DNA of 64,000 bases from Flavobacterium frigidarium DSM 17623 (GCF_000425505.1 NZ_AUDO01000001.1:414990-478989); one strand, 5' to 3'. Shown: positions 1 to 9,854, counted from the stretch's first letter. Notes: generated by a model from the letters alone, not told the origin. Program-made: numbers and translations.

Positions 1-1
1 C

Positions 2-748
2 ACTTGGAATTTTGCAAAGAACAACAACAAGCTTCTAGAATTATCACCTGGACTAAATGAACTTATCATAGGTTCAGCTCCATTTCAAGCGACATTGTTA
101 GCCGTTACAGGACAACCTTATGGACAAATTTATGGAACTGACTTCACTTATGATGGAAACGGTAACAAAATTGTAGATGCATCAGGTGCATATGTTGCTT
201 CAGAGAGAAAATCTTTAGGTACAATTACACCAGATTACAATATGGGAATCAGAAATGCATTCAAGTATAAAAATTTATCATTAGGCTTCTTAATTGATAT
301 CCAAAAGGGTGGTAGTTATTTTTCTACAACACACATGTGGGGAAGCTATTCTGGTTTACTTGAGGCAACAGCAGCAAATGGAATTAGAGAAAATGGTATT
401 ACTGTTGACGCTGTATATGCAGATGGAACGAAAAATACATCAGTTTTACCAGGTCAAGCATGGGCACAACAACATTATGGATTAGATGCATTAAATGTAT
501 TTGATGCAGATTATATAAAACTAAGAGAAGTTACATTTGCTTATAATGTACCTAAGAGTGTTTTTGGATCTGTATTTAGTAATGTGAAATTCTCATTATT
601 TGCAAGAAACTTGTTCACTTGGGGATTAGATTGGAAAGGAATGGATCCTGAGATGGCATCTTATGGAAGTGGAAACACACAAGGTCTTGAAGGTGGTTCA
701 TTACCATCAACTAGAACATACGGAATGAACCTAGAATTTAAATTCTAA
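2..748 (+). CDS. SusC/RagA-family TonB-linked outer-membrane transporter, C-terminal part (5' end outside window)
   Basis: The open frame runs from base 2 without a start, so this is the 3' end of a gene that begins upstream of the window. About 248 residues are visible. They look like the last strands of a TonB-dependent beta barrel: alternating aromatic/polar strands, the pairs 'YIKLREVTFAYNVP' and 'FARNLFTW' typical of SusC C-termini, and a terminal Phe (ending LEFKF), the usual outer-membrane insertion signal. A SusD gene follows after 17 bases, which is the standard SusC-SusD order. The protein would import a glycan or peptide ligand across the outer membrane using TonB energy. The substrate cannot be read from this fragment. 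Confidence 0.93.
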   Translation, partial: TWNFAKNNNKLLELSPGLNELIIGSAPFQATLLAVTGQPYGQIYGTDFTYDGNGNKIVDASGAYVASERKSLGTITPDYNMGIRNAFKYKNLSLGFLIDIQKGGSYFSTTHMWGSYSGLLEATAANGIRENGITVDAVYADGTKNTSVLPGQAWAQQHYGLDALNVFDADYIKLREVTFAYNVPKSVFGSVFSNVKFSLFARNLFTWGLDWKGMDPEMASYGSGNTQGLEGGSLPSTRTYGMNLEFKF

Positions 749-765
749 AAATTAAAAAAATCAAG

Positions 766-2349
766 ATGAAAAAAATATTTATATCACTATTATCAATCAC
801 AGCTTTACTTACCACGACGGTGAGTTGCAGTGATCAATTAGAGGACTTTAATGTAAATCCTAACGCTCCAGCTGTTAATAACATTCCTGGATACGCATTT
901 TTTAATAATGCTTCAGTTTTTCTAATGGATGAATCTAGAGGTAGCTTTTCTTCAGGAAGAATGGCATTGCCATGGGTACAGTATTCAGCACAGAGAAACT
1001 ACACCGAAGAGGACAGATTCCAATTTAGAGAAACAACAAATCAAAGTCTATATCAGAATTACTATTTAGCTGCCAAAGATTTTAAAACTGTGATTGATTT
1101 AAATACAGACGCTTCAACTAAAGACGTAAATTCTGCTTATGGTAATAATAAAAATCAAATTGCCGCTGCAAGAGTTATGCTTGCATATACTTTTTTACAA
1201 TTGGTAGATGCTTACGGAGATGTTCCTTATTATTCTTATGGTAATGATGATCCAGATTTCCAAGCATTGAAATTATTAGATGGTTTCGAAAAACCGAAAT
1301 TCGCTTCACAGCTAAAGATCTATACGGATTTAATGAAAGAACTTAAAGAAGCATCTGCAATGATAGTAACTTCTGAATCATCAGTATTTACTAATGGTGA
1401 TCAACTTTTTGAAACACCTGCTAAATTGAAAAAATTCGCTAATTCATTAAGATTAAGAATTGCAACAAGAGTAAAAGGAGTTGTACCAGGGGCAGAAACA
1501 CATATCACAGAAGCAATTGCTAGTGGTGTAATGACTTCAAATGATGACAACGTTGGTGTAACTTATGAAGCTAATGATGTTAATCCAAGCCCGTTCTATA
1601 ATGATTTTTTCTTAAGTAATAGAACAGATTTTGCCATTGCAAATACTTTTGTAGATTTATTAAAAGGTGATTTGGGAACTTTCGGAGTTGATCCTAGATT
1701 GCAAAAATACGCCGCACCTACTACGGCGAGTTCTAAAACTACAGTTCAAAATAATGCTTATACAGAAACGGACGATTTAAGTAAATATGTTGGTATGCCA
1801 TATGGTATCACTAGTGCTCAAGCAGCAGGACAACGTACAGGAACGTCGTTTTGGAGTTATAATGTTCTAAGACAAGACTACACAGAAATTTTAATGGAAT
1901 ATGCAGAAGTAGAATTTTTACTTTCAGAAAACAACGGTTTTAATTTAACAAATTATCGCAACGGAGTAAGAGCTTCAATGGAGCGTTGGGGAGTTAGCAC
2001 TGCTAAAATTGATGCATATGTCGCTACTTTAAATACAGCAAATTTACAAAATGTAATTACTCAGAAGTACATTGCTCTTTTTATGCAACCTTATGAAGCT
2101 TTTGCTGAATATAGAAGAACGGGGTTTCCTAATACACTTTTACAACCAGGAGGTACTTATAAATTAAACAATCCAGTGAACGGCGCTACAACTTATACGT
2201 TTGTAGCCCTAAATGGCTTATCGACTGTACCAGCAAGATTTACATATCCTGTTAATTTGCAGCAAATTAATAGCGAAAATGTTACTGCAGCTGCTAGTGC
2301 AATTGGAGGAGACGAATTAAACACAAAATTAATCTGGGCAAAAAAATAA
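766..2349 (+). CDS. SusD/RagB-family nutrient-binding outer-membrane lipoprotein
   Basis: 527 residues. The N-terminus is a lipoprotein signal peptide ending in a lipobox (TTTVSC, Cys at residue 21). The body shows SusD features: helical TPR-like segments such as 'AARVMLAYTFLQLVDAYGDVPY' near residue 126 and the C-terminal 'QPYEAFAEYRRTGFP' motif near residue 445. SusD proteins sit on the cell surface as a lid over the SusC barrel and bind the ligand. The gene lies 17 bases after the SusC fragment and is followed by a clear terminator, so the pair is one transcription unit. No glycosidase, peptidase or regulator accompanies it, so the ligand is unknown. Confidence 0.95.
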   Translation: MKKIFISLLSITALLTTTVSCSDQLEDFNVNPNAPAVNNIPGYAFFNNASVFLMDESRGSFSSGRMALPWVQYSAQRNYTEEDRFQFRETTNQSLYQNYYLAAKDFKTVIDLNTDASTKDVNSAYGNNKNQIAAARVMLAYTFLQLVDAYGDVPYYSYGNDDPDFQALKLLDGFEKPKFASQLKIYTDLMKELKEASAMIVTSESSVFTNGDQLFETPAKLKKFANSLRLRIATRVKGVVPGAETHITEAIASGVMTSNDDNVGVTYEANDVNPSPFYNDFFLSNRTDFAIANTFVDLLKGDLGTFGVDPRLQKYAAPTTASSKTTVQNNAYTETDDLSKYVGMPYGITSAQAAGQRTGTSFWSYNVLRQDYTEILMEYAEVEFLLSENNGFNLTNYRNGVRASMERWGVSTAKIDAYVATLNTANLQNVITQKYIALFMQPYEAFAEYRRTGFPNTLLQPGGTYKLNNPVNGATTYTFVALNGLSTVPARFTYPVNLQQINSENVTAAASAIGGDELNTKLIWAKK

Positions 2350-2371
2350 ATTTTATCCATTTTTATAAATT

Positions 2372-2407
2372 TAGCCACCTTGTATAATCGAGGTGGCTAT
2401 TTTTTTT
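2372..2407 (+). terminator. Rho-independent terminator after the first susD
   Basis: A perfect 9-bp stem (TAGCCACCT / AGGTGGCTA) is followed by eight T. It closes the first SusC/SusD unit. It also covers the upstream ATG of the longer rlmB frame, arguing for the internal rlmB start at 2434. Confidence 0.9.
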
Positions 2408-2421
2408 ACAAAACATTTAAC

Positions 2422-2429
2422 TATATTTG
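2422..2429 (+). promoter_or_regulatory. Bacteroidota -7 box for rlmB, nearly leaderless
   Basis: TATATTTG matches the TAnnTTTG box of the Bacteroidota primary sigma factor. Its end is only four bases before the rlmB ATG, so transcription should start at or within a few bases of the start codon. No convincing TTG -33 element lies at the right distance. Confidence 0.6.
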
Positions 2430-2433
2430 CACC

Positions 2434-3168
2434 ATGGAAAAAGAACATCAAATATTTGGAATTAGAGCGATTATTGAAGCAATACAAGCGGGTTCAACAA
2501 TTGACAAAGTATACATACAAAAAGAAATTTCGGGTGAGTTAATGAAAGACCTTATGAAGGTTATGAAACGTGCTAACGTTAATTTCTCCTATGTACCAGT
2601 TGAAAAATTGAATAAATTAACACCTAATAATCACCAAGGTGCTGTCGCAAATATATCGCCAATTTCATTTTTTGATTTAGAGAATTTAATCGAAACTGTT
2701 GTAGAAAACGGTAAAACTCCTTTGTTTTTGATATTAGACCAAATTTCTGATGCACGTAACTTTGGTGCCATCATTAGAACTGCAGAGTGTACAGGTGTTA
2801 ATGGTATCATTATACAAAAATCAGGTGCAGCTCCGGTAAATGGAGACACCGTGAAAACATCTGCTGGTGCCGTTTTCAATATCCCTATTTGTAAAGTAGA
2901 ACATATAAAAGACGCGATATTTTTGTTGCAAGCAAGTGGTATTAAAACTATTGCAGCAACTGAAAAAACAGACCAGAATATCTATGATTTATCTCTCAAC
3001 GAACCCATCGCAATAATCATGGGATCGGAAGACCGAGGTGTAAATCCATCTGTACTAAAAATAGTGGATGAAAAAGCTAAATTACCGATGTTTGGAACAA
3101 TTGGATCACTAAATGTATCTGTGGCATGTGGTGCATTTCTATACGAAACTGTAAGGCAAAGAAGTTAA
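2434..3168 (+). CDS. rlmB: 23S rRNA 2'-O-methyltransferase, TrmH/SpoU family (RlmB-like)
   Basis: 244 residues from the ATG at 2434 (MEKEHQIFG). A longer frame from 2380 would begin inside the preceding terminator and is rejected. The N-terminus is the small substrate-binding domain. The C-terminal SPOUT domain has the family motifs: 'LDQISDARNFGAIIRTAE' (motif 1, with the Asn-Arg pair), 'MGSEDRGV' (motif 2) and 'LNVSVACG' (motif 3), which form the trefoil-knot S-adenosylmethionine site. RlmB methylates G2251 in the 23S peptidyl-transferase region. Family membership is certain; the exact target nucleotide is inferred. The gene stands alone between two terminators. Confidence 0.9.
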   Translation: MEKEHQIFGIRAIIEAIQAGSTIDKVYIQKEISGELMKDLMKVMKRANVNFSYVPVEKLNKLTPNNHQGAVANISPISFFDLENLIETVVENGKTPLFLILDQISDARNFGAIIRTAECTGVNGIIIQKSGAAPVNGDTVKTSAGAVFNIPICKVEHIKDAIFLLQASGIKTIAATEKTDQNIYDLSLNEPIAIIMGSEDRGVNPSVLKIVDEKAKLPMFGTIGSLNVSVACGAFLYETVRQRS

Positions 3169-3192
3169 TAATTACAACTTCAAAAATAATGT

Positions 3193-3230
3193 AAAGCGTT
3201 AGTAAGTATTTCTTACTAACGCTTTTTTTA
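3193..3230 (+). terminator. Terminator after rlmB
   Basis: A perfect 14-bp stem starting AAAGCGTTAG and ending CTAACGCTTT, with a 5-base loop TATTT, followed by a T run. It lies 24 bases after the rlmB stop. Confidence 0.93.
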
Positions 3231-4100
3231 TGTGCAAAATCATCAATAAGTTAAAATACTACTTGCGTTCATTTTATATAATACATCATGAAACAAAACA
3301 TTTCCTTCTACACCCCCTCCTCTATCATATGTTCCTCATATAAAAATCCTTTAATGATAGTAGCAAAAATTTATAAAGTGCAAGAAAACTTTACAGGAGA
3401 TAGCAATATATACACATCCATCACATAATTTTATATTAAACTAAACAACACATGTTTCCTCTAAAAAAAAAGATTAAAAACCCAAAAGATTAGAAAGGAC
3501 ATTAGCAGTATTCCTACATACAAAACCGGCCTAACAAGCAGACAAATAGAAAAACAACCTCTTTTCCAATCTTTACTTTGACATAAGAACAACATCCAAT
3601 CTTTGTTTTTTTTCAATCTTAGCCTACAAATAGTAGCAATGGACCAATTAGAAGCAAACTTATTAATACCTGAGGTTGATTGATTGTTATTTCACACCTC
3701 ACCGTTCTAATACTTACGCAATCAGCATTAAGCGTTGTCTATACCTAATTACCTAAATAGTTAAGAATAATTTTATTTAAACCTAAATTCTTACATAAAT
3801 TATTCATTAAAAATCACAAAAAGAAAGAATATACCTCGCTAAATGTTAAATTTTATAATTTATCTACTAAAAATTCAACACCTAAGTATAAAAATAGATC
3901 ACAACAACCCCAAATTCCAATAATGAAAATAACTTTGGCAGTAAGTGCAAAATAAGGCAATGAAGAGAATTTTCAAACCATTTAAAAGAGGTTAAAAATA
4001 AATTCATTACAAAACTATACGGAAAAATTCAACTGAAACCTTTAATAAAACATTAACATTTTTTTATGATATTTGCGTCACAAACCAAAACTTATAAATA
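3231..4100. other. Gene-free AT-rich spacer of about 870 bp before the second susC
   Basis: No open frame of 60 residues or more occurs on either strand and I recognise no RNA gene. Local features are weak: a C-rich patch near 3311, a loose inverted pair TGAGGT / ACCTCA around 3671-3701, a TAnnTTTG match at 3930-3937, and a one-mismatch -7 box (GATATTTG, 4068-4075) 25 bases before the susC ATG. It may hold susC regulatory sequence or the eroded remains of a lost gene. Confidence 0.6.
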
Positions 4101-7100
4101 ATGAAACTAAAGTTGAATCAAATCTTAATACTATTATTAGTATTAGTGACACAAGTCTCTTTCGCTCAAGAAGGAATTGTACGAGGAATTGTGACAGATG
4201 CTTCAGGCATGCCGTTACCAGGAGTGAGTATATCTGTAAAAGGTACCACTAATGGTGCGCAAACAGATTTTGATGGGAAATACACCATTAAAGCTTCTAC
4301 TAGTCAAATTCTTGTTTTTAGCTACATCGGTATGAAAACACAAGAACGTAAAGCCTCATCATCTTCGATTAATGTAAAACTTCTAGGGGATGCATTAGAG
4401 CTAGAAGGAGTTACAATTAACGTTTTTGGTATCGAAACCAAAAAGAAATTATCTAATTCATCATCATCAAAAGTAAAGGGTGAGGCACTTGCCACTACTG
4501 GAGAAACTGGTTTACTTAATTCGTTGTCTGCTAAAGCATCAAATGTAGTAGTGACATCAAGTTCAGGAGATCCTGGAGCTGGGTCTTATGTACAAATACG
4601 TGGACAAAACACTATTACAGGAAACACACAACCATTATACGTTGTAGATGGTATCCCTATTTCTGGACAAGAATTAGACAATGGTAATCAAGTTGGTGGC
4701 GTAAACCAACAATCAAGAGTGGGAGACATTAATCCTAACAGCATCGCAAGCGTTACAATCCTTAAAGGAGCATCTGCTTCTGCACTATGGGGATTTAGAG
4801 CTGCAAATGGTGTAGTGCTTATTACAACTAAAAAAGGTAGAGGAAAACTATCTATAGAGCTCAACTCATCTTATTCTATTGATGATGTTAATGTTCGTTT
4901 TAAAACGCAAAATCTTTTTGGTCAAGGATCTAATGGCTCATTTGTTAGAAACACAGGTTCATCTTTCGGAGATTTGATTAGTAGTCGTAGTGGTGCAGCA
5001 GACGATGTTAATACTGCCGGTTCGTACTTTGTTTCTGATAGAGGTAATACCTATTACGGAATCACGAAAAAAAACAGCACTGCTAATTTTAATAATTCAA
5101 ACTATGATGAAATCTTAGGCACTGGAAATACAAGCAACCAAAATATCGCATTTAGCGGAGGAAGCGAAAACGGAAGTTTTTACTTAAGTTTAGGTAACAC
5201 TAAACAAGATGGTGTTGTTAGAAATAGTTCTTATGAAAGAACAAATATTGATTTTAACACTGTTTACAAATTAGGAGAAAAAACAACTTTTACTGGAAAA
5301 ATGAGCTATTCTACCTCAAATTCAAATAGAGTGCAACAAGGATCAAACACAAGTGGATTACTACTTGGTCTATACAGAACTGCACCAGATTTTGATAATA
5401 GAGATTTTTTAGGAACAAACTTTACAGCAGCTGGTGTTGCAACAGTTGGAAGTCATAGATCATATAGAAAGGATTTAGGTACGACAGAAACTTCAACAAG
5501 TCCTATATACAATAACCCGTTTTGGTCAACTGACATACAAAAGAACCCAAATACAGTTAACAGATACATCGCAGGTATCCAATTAGAGCACCAATTTACT
5601 GACCAATTTAGATTAATTGGACGTGCAAATGTTGATGGATATTCAGATGATAGACAATCAATGTATCCAATATACTCTTCTGAGAATGGTGGAGGTGGAT
5701 ATGCATCAGAAGACGGTGTAACGCACAGACAATACAACGTTGACGTTTTAGGTATTGGTAATTTTAATTTTACAGATGATTTACGTTTTGAATATACTGC
5801 AGGATTAAACACAGCTGAAATAAACACTGTGTTTAGAGGTGGTGATTACAAAAACTTTTTAATCAATTCTCCTAAATTTGTTTACTCTAATTCGCTACTA
5901 GCAAATAGAACAACTTATTTAAATAGAAGTAATACTAAAACAAATGCAGCATTTTTATCTACATCTTTAAACTATAAGGATTATTTGAATGCAAATGTGG
6001 GAGCTAGAGCAGAAACTTCATCTGCACTTGATCCTAACTTAAAAACCTATGTATACCCATCAGTTGAACTATCTTACTTATTTACACATCATTTGAAAAG
6101 CGAAGCTTTAACATTTGGTAAAATTAGAGCAACATACGGACAGGTAGCTATTATGCCTGGAATCTACAATGGATATACTTACATCACTGGAGCTACAGGA
6201 ACAGAATCTTGGGGACCTGCATATGATGCAGCAGCATACAATGGTGGATTTGAAAGAGAATCACTAGCAGGAAATCCTGATTTAAAACCAGAAATTAAAA
6301 CGCAATATGAAGCTGGAATCGACTTAGGATTTTTCAATAGAGTGAATTTAGGCGTGACTTATTACACTGATGTTATTAGAGACAACTTAGTTGCAGCGGC
6401 AAATAACCCATCATCATCTGTTAGTGATCTTTATGGAAACTTCGCTCAGTTATCAAACAAAGGTTTAGAAATCGACTTCGACGCAGCTATTCTAAAAAAT
6501 TCAGATTTTAAATGGAATATCGCAGCAACATTTGGTACTAACAAGAATGAAGTAACTAAATTAACTGGATCAGAGTCAATATTATTAAATGGTTTTGCTG
6601 GAACATCATCTAGAGCGGTACTAAATCAGCCTTTAGGAGTTCTATGGGGAGGTCGTTGGGATAGAGACGATTCTGGGGAATTAATATTAGATTCAAGAGG
6701 TTTTCCAATAGCTGCAGCTACAGAAGGAGTAATTGGAAATCCTAATCCAAAATTTAGAGCAGGTTTAACCAACACGTTCGAATACAAAGGATTGTCTTTA
6801 AATGTATTATTTGATGCGTCTGTAGGTGGCGATTTATGGGATGGAACTAATGGAGCGTTAAATGTATTTGGAAAGTCAGTTGAAACTGCTAACATCTTAA
6901 ACTTGACAGCGGCAGAAGCAACAGCACTTACGGGGTCAAACGGAGCAACAGCAATCTCACAAGGATGGTTAAACAGCGACGGTTCATATAGCGTAAGAGG
7001 TAATATAAAAGATTTTGGAGCTGGACCTAGATTACTTAATCAATCATGGTACAGTGCATTAGGTGGTGGATTTGGAGCAGTATCTGAACAATTCATTAAA

Positions 7101-7355
7101 TCTGCTACTTGGGTAAAACTAAGAGAAGCTACCGTAGCATACCGTTTGCCAAGTAGCTCATTTTTAGAAAAAGCAGGAGTAGAAGCTATGACATTCTCAC
7201 TTACAGGAAGAAATCTATGGTTATGGACTGAAGACAAGACATTAGGCCAAGATCCAGAAACGAACTTAACAGGTGGATCTAACGGTAGAGGATTACAATA
7301 CTTCAACAGTCCTAATACTAAATCTATTATTTTCTCACTTAACGTAAAATTCTAA
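4101..7355 (+). CDS. SusC/RagA-family TonB-dependent outer-membrane transporter
   Basis: 1084 residues, full length for the family. Order: Sec signal peptide (residues 1-22, ending SFA-Q); a CarboxypepD_reg-like domain at about 26-105 with 'PLPGVSISVKGT' and 'TDFDGKYTI'; a plug domain at about 125-250 with the SusC hallmarks 'QPLYVVDGIP', 'SVTILKGASASALWG' and 'ANGVVLITTKKG'; then a large beta barrel ending in Phe (NVKF). There is no N-terminal anti-sigma-interacting (STN) domain, so trans-envelope signalling through FecR/ECF is not expected. It is paired with susD only 4 bases downstream. The ligand is unknown. Energy would come from ExbB-ExbD-TonB (such a set lies at 48.3-50.3 kb). Confidence 0.96.
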   Translation: MKLKLNQILILLLVLVTQVSFAQEGIVRGIVTDASGMPLPGVSISVKGTTNGAQTDFDGKYTIKASTSQILVFSYIGMKTQERKASSSSINVKLLGDALELEGVTINVFGIETKKKLSNSSSSKVKGEALATTGETGLLNSLSAKASNVVVTSSSGDPGAGSYVQIRGQNTITGNTQPLYVVDGIPISGQELDNGNQVGGVNQQSRVGDINPNSIASVTILKGASASALWGFRAANGVVLITTKKGRGKLSIELNSSYSIDDVNVRFKTQNLFGQGSNGSFVRNTGSSFGDLISSRSGAADDVNTAGSYFVSDRGNTYYGITKKNSTANFNNSNYDEILGTGNTSNQNIAFSGGSENGSFYLSLGNTKQDGVVRNSSYERTNIDFNTVYKLGEKTTFTGKMSYSTSNSNRVQQGSNTSGLLLGLYRTAPDFDNRDFLGTNFTAAGVATVGSHRSYRKDLGTTETSTSPIYNNPFWSTDIQKNPNTVNRYIAGIQLEHQFTDQFRLIGRANVDGYSDDRQSMYPIYSSENGGGGYASEDGVTHRQYNVDVLGIGNFNFTDDLRFEYTAGLNTAEINTVFRGGDYKNFLINSPKFVYSNSLLANRTTYLNRSNTKTNAAFLSTSLNYKDYLNANVGARAETSSALDPNLKTYVYPSVELSYLFTHHLKSEALTFGKIRATYGQVAIMPGIYNGYTYITGATGTESWGPAYDAAAYNGGFERESLAGNPDLKPEIKTQYEAGIDLGFFNRVNLGVTYYTDVIRDNLVAAANNPSSSVSDLYGNFAQLSNKGLEIDFDAAILKNSDFKWNIAATFGTNKNEVTKLTGSESILLNGFAGTSSRAVLNQPLGVLWGGRWDRDDSGELILDSRGFPIAAATEGVIGNPNPKFRAGLTNTFEYKGLSLNVLFDASVGGDLWDGTNGALNVFGKSVETANILNLTAAEATALTGSNGATAISQGWLNSDGSYSVRGNIKDFGAGPRLLNQSWYSALGGGFGAVSEQFIKSATWVKLREATVAYRLPSSSFLEKAGVEAMTFSLTGRNLWLWTEDKTLGQDPETNLTGGSNGRGLQYFNSPNTKSIIFSLNVKF

Positions 7356-7359
7356 AAAA

Positions 7360-8811
7360 ATGAAAAAATATAATAAATACATAACACCACTACTACTAGC
7401 ACTTGCTGTAGTTAGTTGTACAGATTCTGTTGAGGGTATCAATGAAAATCCTAACAAACTACAAGCAGAAGATGCTCAAGCTAAAAATATATTTCAGTCT
7501 GTTTTATTAGCTAATCAATATTTCCAAACTACCAACAATGTAAGAAATACAATGTTGTGGCTTGGTCAGGCAACTGGAATTGATAGACAATATATTCCGT
7601 TGAATGACTGGAATGCCAACACATCTGCAGATTCTGATTCTGCTTGGGGTCTTCTTTATGTGAACTTTTTAACACAAGATAGAATCACACAGCAAAAAGC
7701 AATAGAAGAAAACAATTCAAAAGTACTTGGAGCAATGCAAATTGTGGAAGCTCACAGTATTGGTACTGCTACTTCTTTATGGGGAGACATTCCCTACTCT
7801 GAATTCATTACTAATGATCCATTTAACAAACCTAAATTTGACAAACAGTCAGATATCTATGCTAAATTGCAAACGTTACTTGACGATGCAATAGCTAATC
7901 TTGCAAAACCTGGATTAATCCCAGCAAACCTTGACTACCATTACCAAGGTAACACTGCAAAATGGACTCAACTTGCATATTCTCTTAAAGCTAGATATTA
8001 CTTACATGTTAAGAATTACACTGCTGCTAAAGCAAATGCTTTAAAAGGATTTAATACCGCAGCTAATGATTTTAATGCGCTTTTTCAAGGGGCAACTTCT
8101 CAGCAAAACTTTAATCCTTTCTACGAATTTTTAGAATATGAGAGACAAGGATATATGAATGGTGCTGGATACGCAGTAACACTTTTAAATAGTACTTCGG
8201 CAATTACTAGAACAAATAGTAAAACAGATGAAGCAGCACGTTTAGCGTTCATATACACTGGAACGGAGCTAAATGTTAATGGTTTTGACTTTGATACAGA
8301 AACGGGTAAATTTGGATCAGATTCTAACTTACCATTAGTAACTTATGGTGAAATGCTATTAATTATTGCTGAGGCAGATGCACGTCTTTCTTTCAGCGCT
8401 GGATTAGCATCTTACAACACTTACAGAACACTGTTGAATACTGGTTATTCTATTGGTAATGTAACTAACGGAGTAGCAAGTTTAGGATATAAAGGCCTTA
8501 CTTTTAAGTATTCAAACTATGTCGCTGCTGATTTTGCTGCCGGAGGTATGGAAAACGTGAGCGGAACACTAACTGATCAAAATGCTTTACTTAGAGAAAT
8601 ATATGAAGAAAGATATATTTACTTCTTAGGAAATTATGAAGCTTTTACAGACTTTAGAAGAACTAATAACATTGCTGGTGTAAAAATTAATAGCTTATTT
8701 GCTGGAACACCGCAACGATTAGTTTACTCTCAAGATGAGATAAATGCAAATGGAGCTAATATTCCAACTCCACTACCAAAAATTACAGATAAAACGGAGG
8801 TACATCAATAA
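7360..8811 (+). CDS. SusD/RagB-family (SusD-like 2) nutrient-binding lipoprotein
   Basis: 483 residues. Lipoprotein signal with Cys at residue 20 (LAVVSC). It follows susC by 4 bases and is therefore translated from the same message. SusD-type features include the helical region 'AMQIVEAHSIGTATSLWGDIPYSE' and the C-terminal 'YIYFLGNYEAFTDFRRTNN'. It differs strongly from the SusD at 766-2349, so the two loci are not a recent tandem duplication. No dedicated hydrolase is nearby, so the ligand cannot be assigned. Confidence 0.94.
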   Translation: MKKYNKYITPLLLALAVVSCTDSVEGINENPNKLQAEDAQAKNIFQSVLLANQYFQTTNNVRNTMLWLGQATGIDRQYIPLNDWNANTSADSDSAWGLLYVNFLTQDRITQQKAIEENNSKVLGAMQIVEAHSIGTATSLWGDIPYSEFITNDPFNKPKFDKQSDIYAKLQTLLDDAIANLAKPGLIPANLDYHYQGNTAKWTQLAYSLKARYYLHVKNYTAAKANALKGFNTAANDFNALFQGATSQQNFNPFYEFLEYERQGYMNGAGYAVTLLNSTSAITRTNSKTDEAARLAFIYTGTELNVNGFDFDTETGKFGSDSNLPLVTYGEMLLIIAEADARLSFSAGLASYNTYRTLLNTGYSIGNVTNGVASLGYKGLTFKYSNYVAADFAAGGMENVSGTLTDQNALLREIYEERYIYFLGNYEAFTDFRRTNNIAGVKINSLFAGTPQRLVYSQDEINANGANIPTPLPKITDKTEVHQ

Positions 8812-8833
8812 AACCTAATTGTTTTTTAATACT

Positions 8834-8866
8834 AAAAAGGCTGTCCCACCAAGGACAGCCTTTTTT
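8834..8866. terminator. Terminator between convergent susD and rhomboid genes
   Basis: Stem AAAAAGGCTGTCC / GGACAGCCTTTTT with a 6-base loop, followed by T on the + strand and preceded by A, so it can work in both directions. Confidence 0.9.
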
Positions 8867-8882
8867 ATTGACATGTAATTGA

Positions 8883-9650
8883 CTAATTAGATTCATTTTC
8901 TTTGGCACCACTAAGCTCTGTATAACTATAATTTACTCGAATATCACCGGTAAAATAGGAATATGTTATTACCGCCTCCTCTACCACGGGTAAGTTTACA
9001 AAATTTCCATTATCGTCAAAACGTTGCATGAATTTATCTTCTGCTACATCATATTCTGGATGCTCCCATTCGTATTTTGGCACTTTCTTATATTCAGGTG
9101 ATTTTAAAAGAATAGCAAAAATCACTCCGGAAATAAGCCCTGCTAAATGTCCTTCCCACGAGATTGAATTGTCGACATCAGGAAGTACATACCAAATCAT
9201 CCCTCCATATAAAACAATGACAGTCAATGATAGTGCCACCAATCTAAAATATCTAGTAATAATACCTTTAAAGAAAATGAATCCTACTAGAACATAAATG
9301 AGACCGCTTGCCCCAATATGATAGCTTGTTCTACCAATCAACCATGTAAGCATCCCAGAAAGTAAGATACCATAGCAAATTACTTTAAAAGAATGCCGAG
9401 GATAAAAATATTGCAGCGCAGCTAAAAGAACTAGCAGGGGAATAGAATTGTTATATAAATGACTCAAATTAGAGTGAATGAACGGACTAAAAAGTACGCC
9501 CTGCAGTCCACTTATTTCTCGAGGCATAATCCCATTTTTGACAAAATTAAAATGAAAACGGATTTCGAACCAATAGACTAGCCACAACGATAACACGAAA
9601 AAAAGTGGCACTGCTATGACAGCATTTGTATATTTAAAATCTTTTTCCAT
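8883..9650 (-). CDS. Rhomboid-family intramembrane serine protease
   Basis: 255 residues with about six membrane helices. The catalytic serine is Ser115 in the GASG motif (residues 113-116, 'HIGASGLIYV'). The catalytic histidine is His168 in 'WEGHLAGLISG' of the last core helix. Both members of the rhomboid dyad are present, so it should be an active protease that cuts membrane proteins within or near the lipid bilayer. A hydrophilic tail of about 65 residues follows the last helix. It is divergent from rarA and convergent with susD, so it forms a one-gene unit. The natural substrate cannot be predicted. Confidence 0.93.
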   Translation of the reverse strand: MEKDFKYTNAVIAVPLFFVLSLWLVYWFEIRFHFNFVKNGIMPREISGLQGVLFSPFIHSNLSHLYNNSIPLLVLLAALQYFYPRHSFKVICYGILLSGMLTWLIGRTSYHIGASGLIYVLVGFIFFKGIITRYFRLVALSLTVIVLYGGMIWYVLPDVDNSISWEGHLAGLISGVIFAILLKSPEYKKVPKYEWEHPEYDVAEDKFMQRFDDNGNFVNLPVVEEAVITYSYFTGDIRVNYSYTELSGAKENESN

Positions 9651-9756
9651 ATTAAAACTAGTTTATTAAATACAGAGATTGCAAAAATGAAACCAAAAAT
9701 ATAATATGCTATTCTGTCACTTTTACTACAACCGTTATTGCCATGCTACTCATATT

Positions 9757-9840
9757 AGCCCAGATAGGAACGGCATCCTTTTTATAATCTGCGAGGCACG
9801 AGCTGTTTATAAAAAGATATAGTGGATAGCTGGAATAGCT
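9757..9840 (-). repeat. Intergenic structured repeat, copy D (inverted, divergent subtype)
   Basis: Read on the minus strand, it matches the elements at 17214, 52462 and 63619: GCTATCCACT, then ATCTTTTTATAA, a variable loop, TTATAAAAAGGAT, then CTATCTGGGC. The helix pairs 9775-9787 with 9807-9818 and leaves the same single unpaired G as the other copies. It lacks the 5' GGGC hairpin seen in copy B. It lies between the divergent rhomboid and rarA genes, 15 bases from the rarA -7 box. Confidence 0.65.
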
Positions 9841-9854
9841 TCAAATAAATTGAT

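Noticed and set aside
2380..2433. Upstream ATG extending rlmB by 18 codons
   Set aside because: It sits in the loop of the preceding terminator and upstream of the -7 box; the ATG at 2434 fits the family N-terminus.
5453..5827. 124-residue frame opposite susC
   Set aside because: Lies wholly within the SusC barrel coding region and shows no domain.
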